This document shows positions 52,080 to 60,309 of a stretch of 64,000 nt of DNA, in pieces; the first letter of the stretch is position 1; each line of letters starts with the position of its first letter. The DNA comes from Pseudorhodoferax sp. Leaf265 (GTDB taxonomy: Bacteria; Pseudomonadota; Gammaproteobacteria; Burkholderiales; Burkholderiaceae_C), in the NCBI RefSeq assembly GCF_001422365.1, contig NZ_LMMT01000039.1, forward strand, positions 207,502-271,501. The letters are read 5' to 3'. The notes under the pieces were generated by a model. The model did no database searches and had not been told where the DNA came from. It saw only the letters and a list, made by a program, of their open reading frames with translations. A program made the translations under genes and the position numbers.

Positions 52080-52973
52080 TCAGCCGCCTCCGTTCCAGTG
52101 CAGTTTGGCCCGCAGCGTGTCGAAATAGTGCCAGCCCTTGGGATGCAGGAAGCGCACACGGTGCTGCGAGCGCCGTACCGTGATGCGGTCGCCCTGCTGC
52201 AGCGAGGCCAGCGATTGCATGTCGAAATTGGCGCTGGCGTCGCGTTCGGACACCAGCTCGACGGCCACCTCGGCCGGGTCGGCCAGCACCAGCGGCCGGT
52301 TCGACAGCGAATGCGGCGCGATCGGCACCAGCACCCAGCCCGGGATCGACGGGTGCATGAGCGGCCCGCCGGCCGACAGCGCATAGGCCGTCGATCCGGT
52401 GGGCGTGGCGACGATCAGCCCGTCGCAGCGCTGGTTGGACATGAAATGCCCGTCGATCTCGATGCGCAGCTCCACCATGCCCGAGGTCGGGCCGCGGTTG
52501 ATCACCACGTCGTTCATGGCGCGTGCGTCGAACACGCACTCGCCTGCGCGCATCACGCGCGCATGCATGAGGCTGCGATGGTCTTCTTCGTAGGCGCCGG
52601 CCAGCATGGGGGCCAGCGTGGTCTGGTAGCCCTCCAGCGGAATGTCGGTGATGAAGCCCAGCCGGCCCTGGTTGATGCCGATCAGCGGCACGCCGTAGGG
52701 CGCCAGCTGCCGGCCGATGCCCAGCATGGTGCCGTCGCCGCCGACCACCAGGGCCAGGTCGCACTGCTCGCCGATGGCCTCGATGTCCTGGGCCTCGAAC
52801 TCGTGCAGACCGGCATTGGCCTGGGTCTGCCGGTCCACCACCAGCGTGCAGCCCTGGCTGACCAGGAACTGCGCGATCTCGCGCATGGCCGGTGACGGCG
52901 TCGAGGACGAACCGCCGAAGGCCGAAGGCTGGTACTTGCCGAACAGCGCGACCCGGCGGAACGTGGATTTCAT
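52080..52973 (-). CDS. nadK: NAD kinase
   Basis: Phosphorylates NAD to NADP. 297 aa from the ATG at 52973, with GGDGTMLGI (catalytic Asp), the [10 protein letters not shown] segment, and the glycine-rich [24 protein letters not shown] two codons upstream is also possible. It heads the nadK-recN-rapZ unit and starts 28 bases from hrcA in the opposite direction; the two starts lie inside one inverted repeat. Confidence 0.96.
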   Translation of the reverse strand: MKSTFRRVALFGKYQPSAFGGSSSTPSPAMREIAQFLVSQGCTLVVDRQTQANAGLHEFEAQDIEAIGEQCDLALVVGGDGTMLGIGRQLAPYGVPLIGINQGRLGFITDIPLEGYQTTLAPMLAGAYEEDHRSLMHARVMRAGECVFDARAMNDVVINRGPTSGMVELRIEIDGHFMSNQRCDGLIVATPTGSTAYALSAGGPLMHPSIPGWVLVPIAPHSLSNRPLVLADPAEVAVELVSERDASANFDMQSLASLQQGDRITVRRSQHRVRFLHPKGWHYFDTLRAKLHWNGGG

Positions 52974-53004
52974 TGGCAAATTACATCACTAAAATGTGCC
53001 AATG
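52971..53004. repeat. Inverted repeat spanning the nadK and hrcA start codons
   Basis: CATTGGCA (52971-52978) and TGCCAATG (52997-53004) are perfect inverted repeats with 18 bases between. Each arm ends in the ATG of one divergent gene. Candidate -10 hexamers TAAAAT (plus, 52990-52995) and TGTAAT (minus, 52985-52980) each lie about 6-7 bases before an ATG, which would make both transcripts leaderless or nearly so. It does not match the CIRCE element. Confidence 0.6.
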
Positions 53005-54003
53005 CTGGATGACAGAGCCAAGTTGTTGATGAAAGCGCTGGTCGAGCGCTACATCGCCGATGGCCAGCCCGTGGGCTCGCGGACATTGTCCAAGGCCTCG
53101 GGCCTGGAGCTCTCGCCGGCCACCATTCGCAACGTGATGTCCGACCTCGAGGAACTGGGCCTGATCGCCAGTCCCCATACCTCGGCCGGGCGCATCCCCA
53201 CGGCCCGCGGCTACCGTCTGTTCGTCGACACCATGCTGACGGCCCAGCGTGACCAACTGCCGGCGCCGCGTCTGGCGGCCGAGCAGCCGCAGAAGGTCAT
53301 CGCCAACGCGGCCAACCTCTTGTCCAGCCTGTCGCAGTTCGTCGGCGTCGTGCTGGCGCCGCGCCGGGCCTCGGTGTTCCACCACATCGAGTTCCTGCGC
53401 CTGTCCGAGCGGCGCGTGCTGGTCATCATCGTCTCGCCCGACGGCGACGTGCAGAACCGCGTGCTGTTCACCGAGGCCGACTACACCCAGTCGCAGCTGG
53501 TCGAGGCGGCCAACTACCTGAACGCCAACTATGTGGGCATGGCCTTCGAGCAGGTGCGCGACAAATTGGCCAGCGAGGTCGAGACCCTGCGCGGCGAGAT
53601 CGCCACGCTGATGCAGGCCGCCGTCAACCTGAGCACCGATGCCTCGGACGCGCAGGACGAGGTCGTGATCTCGGGCGAGCGCAACCTGTTGGCCGTCAGC
53701 GATTTCTCCAGCGACATGCGGCACCTGCGCCGTGCCTTCGACCTGTTCGAGCAGAAGACGCAGTTGCTGCGCCTGCTTGACGTGTCCAGCCGCGCCGAGG
53801 GCGTGCGCATCTACATCGGCGGCGAGAGCCAGGTCGTTCCGTTCGAGGAGCTGTCCGTGGTCAGCGCGCCCTACGAGGTCGACGGCCAGATCGTCGGCAC
53901 GCTGGGCGTGATCGGCCCCACGCGCATGCCCTACGACCGCATGATCCAGATCGTGGACATCACCTCCAAGCTGGTCAGCAACGCGCTGAGCCGGCCGCGG
54001 TAG
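53002..54003 (+). CDS. hrcA: Heat-shock repressor HrcA
   Basis: Represses groE/dnaK operons by binding CIRCE. 333 aa from the ATG at 53002 (GTG at 52996 is in frame but less likely). The winged helix is [43 protein letters not shown] (residues about 12-55), followed by [20 protein letters not shown] and the GVVLAP / [11 protein letters not shown] core segments. No CIRCE sequence is present nearby, so the gene does not appear to regulate itself that way. Confidence 0.95.
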   Translation: MLDDRAKLLMKALVERYIADGQPVGSRTLSKASGLELSPATIRNVMSDLEELGLIASPHTSAGRIPTARGYRLFVDTMLTAQRDQLPAPRLAAEQPQKVIANAANLLSSLSQFVGVVLAPRRASVFHHIEFLRLSERRVLVIIVSPDGDVQNRVLFTEADYTQSQLVEAANYLNANYVGMAFEQVRDKLASEVETLRGEIATLMQAAVNLSTDASDAQDEVVISGERNLLAVSDFSSDMRHLRRAFDLFEQKTQLLRLLDVSSRAEGVRIYIGGESQVVPFEELSVVSAPYEVDGQIVGTLGVIGPTRMPYDRMIQIVDITSKLVSNALSRPR

Positions 54004-54039
54004 GCCTTCACCGGACCCCTACAATCGGCGCCGCCCGCC

Positions 54040-54055
54040 ACCGGTCGCGACCGGT
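54040..54055. repeat. 16-bp perfect palindrome before the CAT-anticodon tRNA
   Basis: ACCGGTCGCGACCGGT is fully self-complementary and lies 7 bases before the tRNA. A -10-like TACAAT sits at 54020-54025, so the palindrome would fall in the 5' leader of the tRNA precursor. It could be a hairpin affecting RNase P processing or a DNA operator. Confidence 0.5.
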
Positions 54056-54062
54056 ACGGCGC

Positions 54063-54140
<78 letters not shown>

Positions 54141-54322
54141 ACACCCTTGCAGTGCTTGAGGCCATGCCCGATGGGTGGCCCAGTGCCCATCGCTGGTCGG
54201 GCGCAGGTGTCCGCTGCGCCATCTGGGGCTTCGCCACAGACCTGTCAGACTCGCACCACGACCTTCCTGGTGCCCTGGCCGTCATTTCCATCTGAGCGCA
54301 CTGCAATCCTGGAGCGCATGCA
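54141..54322 (+). other. Non-coding spacer with two hairpins
   Basis: Between the tRNA and the protease gene no coding sequence is convincing. CGATGGG/CCCATCG (54169-54192) and GCGCAG/CTGCGC (54201-54219) form hairpins without T-runs. With the tRNA and palindrome, the region 54004-54322 contains no other gene. Confidence 0.4.
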
Positions 54323-55042
54323 ATGACGGAACCTCTTCTCCTGACCACCGCCCGGGTCACCACCTACGATGGCGACCGACTGCTGACCGGGGCCAGCGGC
54401 TTTTTCTTCGAGCGCGCGGCGCGGCTGTTCTTCGTGACGAGCCGGCATGTGTTGCAGAACGCGCCCAGCAAGCACCATCCCAACCGCATCGAGATCGAGC
54501 TGCACGTCGATGCCGTGGACCTCACGCGCTCGGCCATGCTGTCGGTCTGGTTGTTCAAGGACGGCAAGAGCCAGTGGCGCCAGGGCACGGACTCGGGCGG
54601 CGAGATCGACGTTGCCGTCGTCGAGATCGACCGTGCCGCCGTGCCTGCGGCGGCGGAGTTTCGCTGCTTCACCCCCGCCCACCTGCAGGTGGAGTTGAGC
54701 CAGGTGGAGGTCGGCACGGGGCTGCTGGTGGTCGGCTTCCCGCTGGGCTTTCACGACACGATGTACCACCTGCCCGTGGTGCGCCATGCCGTGATCGCTT
54801 CCGCCTTCGGCATCCGCTTCCAGGGGCAGGGCTTCTTCCTGACGGATGCGCGCACGCACCGTGGCACCAGCGGTGCGCCGGTCGTCATGCGCGATGCCAC
54901 GGCCGGTGCGGCGCTGCCGTGGAAGCTGCTGGGCGTGCACTCCTCGCGCATCGACATGGGCACGCGGGACCTGGTTCAGGACGAGTCGCTCGGCTTGAAC
55001 GCCGCCTGGTACGCCGCCATCCTGTTGACACTGACGGCCTGA
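54323..55042 (+). CDS. Trypsin-like serine protease without signal peptide
   Basis: A 239-aa protein with a complete chymotrypsin-type triad by pattern: His42 in FFVTSRHVL, Asp96 in GEIDVAVVEID, and Ser183 in RGTSGAPVV (GxSGxP). There is no signal peptide or PDZ domain, so it is probably cytoplasmic and distinct from DegP. GGAG lies 8 bases before the ATG. It stands alone after the CAT tRNA and is convergent with the acyl-CoA dehydrogenase genes. Orphan proteases of this kind occur in defence and stress settings, but no partner gene is adjacent, so the role is open. Confidence 0.8.
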   Translation: MTEPLLLTTARVTTYDGDRLLTGASGFFFERAARLFFVTSRHVLQNAPSKHHPNRIEIELHVDAVDLTRSAMLSVWLFKDGKSQWRQGTDSGGEIDVAVVEIDRAAVPAAAEFRCFTPAHLQVELSQVEVGTGLLVVGFPLGFHDTMYHLPVVRHAVIASAFGIRFQGQGFFLTDARTHRGTSGAPVVMRDATAGAALPWKLLGVHSSRIDMGTRDLVQDESLGLNAAWYAAILLTLTA

Positions 55043-55046
55043 CGTC

Positions 55047-56177
55047 TCAGTAGCCGCCCGCCGTGGCCAGCCGGTCGGCGTGAAAGCCCGCGTCGCCGTA
55101 GCGCTCCTGCAGCACGCGCACGCGCTTCATGAAGAACCCCATCTCGAATTCGTCGGTCATGCCCATGCCGCCGTGCATCTGCACGCCTTCCTGCACCGCC
55201 AGCAGGGCGCTGCGGCCGGCGCGTGACTTGGCGACCGACACGGCCGCGCTGGCCTGGGCGGGATTGGCGTCCAGCGCCTGCAGCGCCTGGCCGACGGCGG
55301 CGCGCGCCAGTTCGATGTCCACCATGAGCACCGCGGCACGGTGCTGCAGCGCCTGGAACTCGCCGATCACGCGGTCGAACTGGCGGCGCTCCTTGAGGTA
55401 GGCCAGCGTCCGCGCGAACACCTCGTCGGCAATGCCCAGCAGTTCGGCCGCGGCCGCGGCACGGCCCGCGTCCAGCGCGGCCTGCAGCGCGGCGCCGCCC
55501 TGGTCGGGCGCGCCGAGCAGGGCATCGGCGCCCAGGCGCACGTCCTGCAGCACCAGCCGGGCCGAGGCCTGCGCATCGACCATGGCCACGCGCTCGGTCT
55601 GCAGACCGGGCGTGCCTTGCGGCAGCACGAACAGGCCGATATCGCCGGGCGCGCTGCCCGTACGGGCCACCACGACCAGCAGGTCGGCTGCATGGCCGAA
55701 CTCGACGAAGGTCTTGCGGCCGTTCAACACCCAGCCGTCGCCGTCGCGCCGCGCGCTCAGCGCGATCTGCTGCGGATCGTGCTTGCTGCGTTCGTCCACA
55801 GCCAGCGCAGCGATGCGCTCGCCGCTCGCAATCGCCGGCAGCAGCGCTGCGCATTGGGCCGCGCTGCCCGCGGCGCGGATCGCACTTGCCGCCACCACGG
55901 CGGAGGCCGAGAAGGGCAGCACGCTCAGGTGCCGGCCGATCTCCTGCAGCAGCAGGCCGGCGTCGGCATGGCCCAGGCCCAGGCCGCCATGCGCTTCCGG
56001 CACCAGCATGCCCGTGAAGCCCAGGCCGGTGAAGCGTTGCCACAGCGCGCGGTCGAAGCCATCGCCCGTGGCCTGCGCGCGCAGGCTGCGCAGCTGCGCC
56101 ACGGGCGCCTGTTCGGACAGGAAGGCCCGCGCGCTGTCGCGCAGCATGGTCTGTTCCTGTGTGGGGAGGTAGGACAT
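55047..56177 (-). CDS. Acyl-CoA dehydrogenase family protein (small partner)
   Basis: Flavoprotein of 376 aa in the acyl-CoA dehydrogenase family. The N-terminal helical domain (MLVPEAHGGLGLGHADAGLLLQEI near 55-78) and C-terminal MHGGMGMTDEFEMG (about 335-348) are typical. The usual FAD-proximal YSEP/TEP-type segment is degenerate, replaced by LAVDERSKHD. That pattern is seen in the non-catalytic subunit of heterotetrameric enzymes such as those of sterol or pimelate degradation. It lies 4 bases after the second dehydrogenase gene, supporting a two-subunit enzyme (inference). Confidence 0.85.
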   Translation of the reverse strand: MSYLPTQEQTMLRDSARAFLSEQAPVAQLRSLRAQATGDGFDRALWQRFTGLGFTGMLVPEAHGGLGLGHADAGLLLQEIGRHLSVLPFSASAVVAASAIRAAGSAAQCAALLPAIASGERIAALAVDERSKHDPQQIALSARRDGDGWVLNGRKTFVEFGHAADLLVVVARTGSAPGDIGLFVLPQGTPGLQTERVAMVDAQASARLVLQDVRLGADALLGAPDQGGAALQAALDAGRAAAAAELLGIADEVFARTLAYLKERRQFDRVIGEFQALQHRAAVLMVDIELARAAVGQALQALDANPAQASAAVSVAKSRAGRSALLAVQEGVQMHGGMGMTDEFEMGFFMKRVRVLQERYGDAGFHADRLATAGGY

Positions 56178-56181
56178 GGGG

Positions 56182-57375
56182 TCAGGCTCCGGGCAGTTCG
56201 AGGATGCGTTTGGCGACCACGTTGAGCTGCACCTCGCTGGTGCCGCCCTCGATGGAATTGCCCTTGGTGCGCAGCCAGGCGCGCGCGGCGTGGCCCTGCT
56301 GCGAGCGCGCACTCTCCCACTCCAGCACATCGCTGCCGCCAGCGGCCATCAGCAGTTCGTGGCGGCGCTTGTTGAGCTCGGCGCCGTAGTACTTGAGCAC
56401 CGAGGAGAAGGCCGGATGCGCCTGGCCCGCGCGCGCCACCTCGCCAAAGCGTGCCAGCAGCGCGCGGAAGGCGGCCTCGTCGACCTCGAACTCGGCGATC
56501 TGCGCGCGCAGCAGCGGGTCGGCCAGGCGGCCCTGCGCGTCCGCGCCCACCTGCTCCAGCGCCGTGCGGCCCAGCGGCGTGGGTGCGGCGCGGTCGCCGA
56601 TCGCGCTGATCATCTCGCGCTCGTGCGTGAGCAGGTACTTGGCGACTGTCCAGCCCGCGCCGGCCTGGCCGACCAGGTTGCGCTTGTCCACGCGCACGTT
56701 GTCGAAGAAGGTCTCGCAGAACGGCGACTTGCCCGAGATCAGCAGGATGGGCCGGGTCGAGACGCCGGGGCTGGCCATGTCGAACAGCACGAAGCTGATG
56801 CCGGTGTGCTTGCTGGCTTTCGGGTCGGTGCGCACCAGGCAGAAGATCCAGTCGGCCTTGTCGGCATACGAGGTCCAGATCTTCTGGCCGTTGACGACGA
56901 AGTGGTCGCCCCGGTCTTCGGCGCGCGTCTGCAGCGAAGCCAGGTCCGAGCCCGCGCCGGGCTCGGAATAGCCCTGGCACCAGCGGATCTCGCCGCGCGC
57001 GATCGGCGGCAGGTGTTCGAGCTTCTGCGCCTCGGTGCCGAACTTGAGCAGCGCCGGGCCCAGCATCCAGATGCCGAAGCTCGAGAGCGGCGGCCGGCAG
57101 CCCAGCGCGCGCATCTCCTGCGCCAGCACCTTGGCCTGCTCGGGCGAGAGGCCGCCACCGCCGTAGTCGCGCGGCCAGGCCGGCACGGTCCAGCCGCGCG
57201 CGGCCATGCGCTGCAGCCACAGGCGCTGGGCCTCGCTGCTGAAGCGCGCGTTGCGGCCACCCCAGCAGATGTCGTCCTCGCTCGCCACGGGCTGGCGCAT
57301 CTCGGGCGGGCAGTTGGCTTCGAGCCACGCGCGCGTCTCGGCGCGGAAGGTGGCGAGTGCTTCTTCGCTGTGCAT
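56182..57375 (-). CDS. Acyl-CoA dehydrogenase (catalytic-type subunit)
   Basis: Acyl-CoA dehydrogenase of 397 aa with intact signatures: CQGYSEPGAGSDLASL (about 131-146), WTSYADKADWIFCLVRT, and the C-terminal EGGTSEVQLNVVAKRILELP. The YSEPGAGSD and WTS..A segments bind FAD and the acyl chain. It resembles the larger member of paired dehydrogenases (PimC/D- or FadE-type). It is in one operon with an SDR 7 bases upstream and the partner dehydrogenase 4 bases downstream, suggesting oxidation of an unusual acyl-CoA. Confidence 0.9.
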   Translation of the reverse strand: MHSEEALATFRAETRAWLEANCPPEMRQPVASEDDICWGGRNARFSSEAQRLWLQRMAARGWTVPAWPRDYGGGGLSPEQAKVLAQEMRALGCRPPLSSFGIWMLGPALLKFGTEAQKLEHLPPIARGEIRWCQGYSEPGAGSDLASLQTRAEDRGDHFVVNGQKIWTSYADKADWIFCLVRTDPKASKHTGISFVLFDMASPGVSTRPILLISGKSPFCETFFDNVRVDKRNLVGQAGAGWTVAKYLLTHEREMISAIGDRAAPTPLGRTALEQVGADAQGRLADPLLRAQIAEFEVDEAAFRALLARFGEVARAGQAHPAFSSVLKYYGAELNKRRHELLMAAGGSDVLEWESARSQQGHAARAWLRTKGNSIEGGTSEVQLNVVAKRILELPGA

Positions 57376-57382
57376 GGTGGCC

Positions 57383-58147
57383 TCAGATGGTCACGCCGCC
57401 GTCGACCACGATGGCCTGGCCGGTCATGAACGAACCGGCCTTCGACGCCAGGAACACCGCCGCCCCGGCGATCTCGTCGGGCTCGCCGATGCGCCGCAGC
57501 GGCGCGTTGGCCGTGGCCTTGGCCAGCGTGTCCGGGTTCTCCCAGAGCGCGCGTGCGAAGTCGGTGCGGATCAGGCCGGGTGCGATGCAGTTCACGCGCA
57601 CGTTGTGCGGGCCGTACTCCACCGCGAGGTTGCGCGCCAGCTGGAAGTCGGCTGCCTTGGAGATGTTGTAGGCCCCGATCACGGGCGAGCCGCGCAGGCC
57701 GCCGATGGACGAGACGATGACGATGGCACCGTCCCTGCGCTCGACCATCTGCGGCGCGACGAAGCCGATCAGCCAGTGGTTGGCGATCACGTTGTTCTCC
57801 AGCACCTTGCGGAACTGCTCGTCCGCGATGCCGGCCATGGGCCCGTAGTAGGGGTTGGACGCGGCGTTGCAGACCAGGATGTCGATGGCGCCCATCTGCA
57901 GACGGGTCTCATCCACCAGGTGCTTGAGCTCGTCTTTGGACGAGATGTTGGCCGGCACCGCGATCGCACGGCCCGCACCATGGCGCGCGTTGATCGCAGC
58001 CGCCACCTCGTCGCAGGGCCCGGCCTTGCGCGAGGAGATGACCACGCGCGCGCCTTGCTCGGCCATGCGCTCGGCGATGGCGCGGCCGATGCCGCGCGAC
58101 GAGCCGGTGATGACGGCGACCTTGCCGTCGAGTGCGAAAAGTGACAT
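57383..58147 (-). CDS. SDR-family oxidoreductase
   Basis: Classical short-chain dehydrogenase of 254 aa. The cofactor loop TGSSRGIG is at 14-21, NAAS near 91, the catalytic Ser in IVSSIGG and the Y-x3-K in AYNISK (near 155). The C-terminal APLRRIGEPDEIAGAAVFLAS..MTGQAIVVDGG is typical. It is the first gene of the operon with two acyl-CoA dehydrogenases, so it may act as a hydroxyacyl-CoA dehydrogenase in the same pathway. The start at 58147 is preceded by ACAGGAGCAAGCG. Confidence 0.9.
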   Translation of the reverse strand: MSLFALDGKVAVITGSSRGIGRAIAERMAEQGARVVISSRKAGPCDEVAAAINARHGAGRAIAVPANISSKDELKHLVDETRLQMGAIDILVCNAASNPYYGPMAGIADEQFRKVLENNVIANHWLIGFVAPQMVERRDGAIVIVSSIGGLRGSPVIGAYNISKAADFQLARNLAVEYGPHNVRVNCIAPGLIRTDFARALWENPDTLAKATANAPLRRIGEPDEIAGAAVFLASKAGSFMTGQAIVVDGGVTI

Positions 58148-58236
58148 CGCTTGCTCCTGTGTGTGGTCGTTCCGATGAAACCTCATTTTCTAAACCCATC
58201 ACCAAGTGGGTCTTGTAATGTGAGAGACATCCACGG

Positions 58237-58252
58237 GTGGGGCATACCCCAC
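58237..58252. promoter_or_regulatory. Candidate operator palindrome in the SDR / permease gap
   Basis: GTGGGG-CATA-CCCCAC is a 6-bp perfect inverted repeat with a 4-bp centre, in the 272-bp divergent region between the SDR operon and the permease operon. A -10-like TAGACT lies about 25 bases further towards the permease genes. No regulator gene is adjacent. Confidence 0.45.
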
Positions 58253-58347
58253 GTTCCAATTTCGGACCGAATCACTAGACTGCGCTGACCAAAACGCCCC
58301 GCGGCACAGCGCTGCCAGCAGCGGGCGCACCGACATCAAGGAGACAC

Positions 58348-58416
58348 ATGCGATCACCCCTGACGCTTCGCCAACGATGTTCCCTGGCCGCCAGTGCGGG
58401 TGGTGGGCGGGGCTGA
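58348..58416 (+). CDS. 22-codon leader ORF before the permease operon
   Basis: An ATG at 58348 has the strong ribosome binding site AAGGAGACAC directly upstream, the same kind as before both binding-protein genes. It encodes 22 residues (MRSPLTLRQRCSLAASAGG and three more), then TGA at 58414-58416. The permease ATG (58420) follows after three bases in the same frame and has only a weak site of its own. It may couple translation to the permease, or be the relic of a signal peptide from a lost binding-protein gene. Confidence 0.5.
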   Translation: MRSPLTLRQRCSLAASAGGGRG

Positions 58417-58419
58417 GCC

Positions 58420-59376
58420 ATGCACGCCTACGTCGCCCGCCGCCTGCTCGCGCTGTTGCCGACCCTGGTCATCGCCAGCCTGATCGTGTTCATCTCGATC
58501 CGGCTCATCCCCGGCGATGTGGTCGACCTCATGCTCAGCAACAACGACATCTCGGCCGAGCCCAAGAGCCGTGAGCAGCTCATCGCCGCACTGGGCCTGG
58601 ACAAGCCGATGTGGCAGCAGTACCTGCTCTGGGTGCGCGCCATCGTGTTCCATGGCGACCTGGGCACCTCGCTCTGGCAGGGCACCTCCGTGGCCGAGCA
58701 GATCGGCCACCGCCTGCCCGTGACCATGGAACTCGGCCTCATCGCGCTGGTGGTCTCGCTCACGATGGCACTGCCCATCGGCATCTACTCGGCCATGCGC
58801 CAGGACACGGCGGGCGACTACGTCGCGCGCTCCTTCTCCATCCTGTTGCTGGCCGTGCCCAGCTTCTGGCTCGGCACCATGGTGGTGGTGTTCCCCTCGA
58901 TCTGGTGGGGCTGGTCGCCACCCATCGACTACGTGGGTTTCTTCGCCAACCCCTGGCAGAACCTGCAGCAGATGGTGGTGCCGGGCATCGTGCTCGGGAC
59001 CTCGCTGTCGGCCATCACCATGCGCATGACACGCACCATGATGCTGGAGGTGCTGCGCCAGGACTACATCCGCACCGCGCAGGCCAAGGGCCTCAGCGAG
59101 CGCGTGATCGTGCTGCGCCATGCGCTGCGCAACGCGCTGATCCCGGTGGTCACCCTGATCGGCCTGCAGGCCCCGCTGCTGCTGGGCGGGGCCGTGATCA
59201 TCGAGCAGATCTTCGTGATCCCCGGCATGGGCATGCTGCTGCTCGAAGCCGTGAGCCAGCGCGACTACCCCATCGTCACCGGCGTGTTCCTGATCGTCGG
59301 CGTGGCGGTGTTGTTCATCAACCTGTTGGTCGACCTGAGCTATGGCCTGCTCGATCCCAAAGTGAGGACACGCTGA
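58420..59376 (+). CDS. ABC transporter permease, DppB/OppB type
   Basis: Inner-membrane permease of 318 aa with six predicted helices. It opens MHAYVARRLLALLPTLVIASLIVFI, the standard DppB start, and carries the EAA loop RQDYIRTAQAKGLSERVIVLRHALRNALIP near residue 215. It is followed with no gap by a DppC-type permease and then two binding proteins. No ATPase gene occurs before the window ends; it may lie beyond 64000 or be supplied in trans. The leader ORF at 58348 carries the better ribosome binding site. Confidence 0.93.
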   Translation: MHAYVARRLLALLPTLVIASLIVFISIRLIPGDVVDLMLSNNDISAEPKSREQLIAALGLDKPMWQQYLLWVRAIVFHGDLGTSLWQGTSVAEQIGHRLPVTMELGLIALVVSLTMALPIGIYSAMRQDTAGDYVARSFSILLLAVPSFWLGTMVVVFPSIWWGWSPPIDYVGFFANPWQNLQQMVVPGIVLGTSLSAITMRMTRTMMLEVLRQDYIRTAQAKGLSERVIVLRHALRNALIPVVTLIGLQAPLLLGGAVIIEQIFVIPGMGMLLLEAVSQRDYPIVTGVFLIVGVAVLFINLLVDLSYGLLDPKVRTR

Positions 59377-60273
59377 ATGACGGCTGCCACCACCCTCCCC
59401 ACCGCGTCTCCGGTGCCGGTCACCGGCGGTGTCTTCGCCTTCCTGCGCCGGCTCGTGCGCGAGAAGCCGCTCGGCGCAGCCGGCGGCGCGCTGCTGCTGT
59501 TCTTCCTGTTCTGCGGCGTGTTCGCGGACTTCATCGCACCCTTCGGCTTCAACGACATCGCGCCGGCCGAACGCCTCAAGCCGCCGAGCGCTGCCCACTG
59601 GTTCGGCACCGACAACCTGGGCCGCGACCTGCTGTCGCGCTGCATCTACGGCGCGCAGCTGTCGGTGATCATCGGCTGTGCGGCGGCTCTGCTGGCCACC
59701 GTGATCTCGGCCGTGCTGGGCATCGTGAGCGGCTACTTCGGTGGCAAGATCGACCTGTTCATGCAGCGCTTCGTCGACGCCTGGATGAGCTTTCCCGACC
59801 TCGTGGTGCTGATCGTGGTGGTCTCGGTGCTGGGCCCGGGCATGCCGCAGATCATCGTCACGCTGGGCGTGCTGCTGGGCATCGCCGGCTCGCGCATCGT
59901 GCGTTCGGCCGTGATCTCGGTGCGCGAGAACACCTATGTGCACGCCGCGCAGTCGCTCGGTGCCTCGACACCGCGCATCCTGTGGCGCCACGTGCTGCCC
60001 AACGTGATGCCGCCCATCATCGTGCTGTTCACCACGCGCGTGGGCACGGCCATCCTGGCCGAGTCGGGCCTGTCCTTTCTGGGCCTGGGCGTGCCGCCGC
60101 CGGCGCCGACCTGGGGCTCCATGCTGTCGGGCAGCGGCCGCACCTTCATGTTCGAAGGGCCCTGGCTCGCGCTGGCGCCGGGCCTGTGCCTGACGGCCGT
60201 GGTCTACGCCACCAACGTGTTCGGCGACGCCTTGCGCGACCTGCTCGACCCGCGCATGCGCGGCACGCGCTGA
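59377..60273 (+). CDS. ABC transporter permease, DppC/OppC type
   Basis: Partner permease of 298 aa. After TM1 (about 35-57) it has HWFGTDNLGRDLLSRCIYGAQLS, the DppC signature, and the EAA loop ENTYVHAAQSLGASTPRILWRHVLPNVMPP near residue 185. Its ATG begins immediately after the TGA of the DppB-type gene. The product differs clearly from the DppC-type permease at 38796, so this is a second, separate transporter. Confidence 0.93.
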   Translation: MTAATTLPTASPVPVTGGVFAFLRRLVREKPLGAAGGALLLFFLFCGVFADFIAPFGFNDIAPAERLKPPSAAHWFGTDNLGRDLLSRCIYGAQLSVIIGCAAALLATVISAVLGIVSGYFGGKIDLFMQRFVDAWMSFPDLVVLIVVVSVLGPGMPQIIVTLGVLLGIAGSRIVRSAVISVRENTYVHAAQSLGASTPRILWRHVLPNVMPPIIVLFTTRVGTAILAESGLSFLGLGVPPPAPTWGSMLSGSGRTFMFEGPWLALAPGLCLTAVVYATNVFGDALRDLLDPRMRGTR

Positions 60274-60309
60274 GCGAGCGCCATTCCAAAAAAGAAAAGG
60301 AGACACCGC

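Noticed and set aside
52974..53001. CIRCE operator at hrcA
   Set aside because: I looked for TTAGCACTC-N9-GAGTGCTAA and found nothing similar; the inverted repeat present has a different sequence and spacing.
58354..60306. A 650-codon minus-strand frame across the permease genes
   Set aside because: Strongly biased to His, Gln, Asp and Arg with no recognisable domain; both permeases on the other strand are unambiguous.
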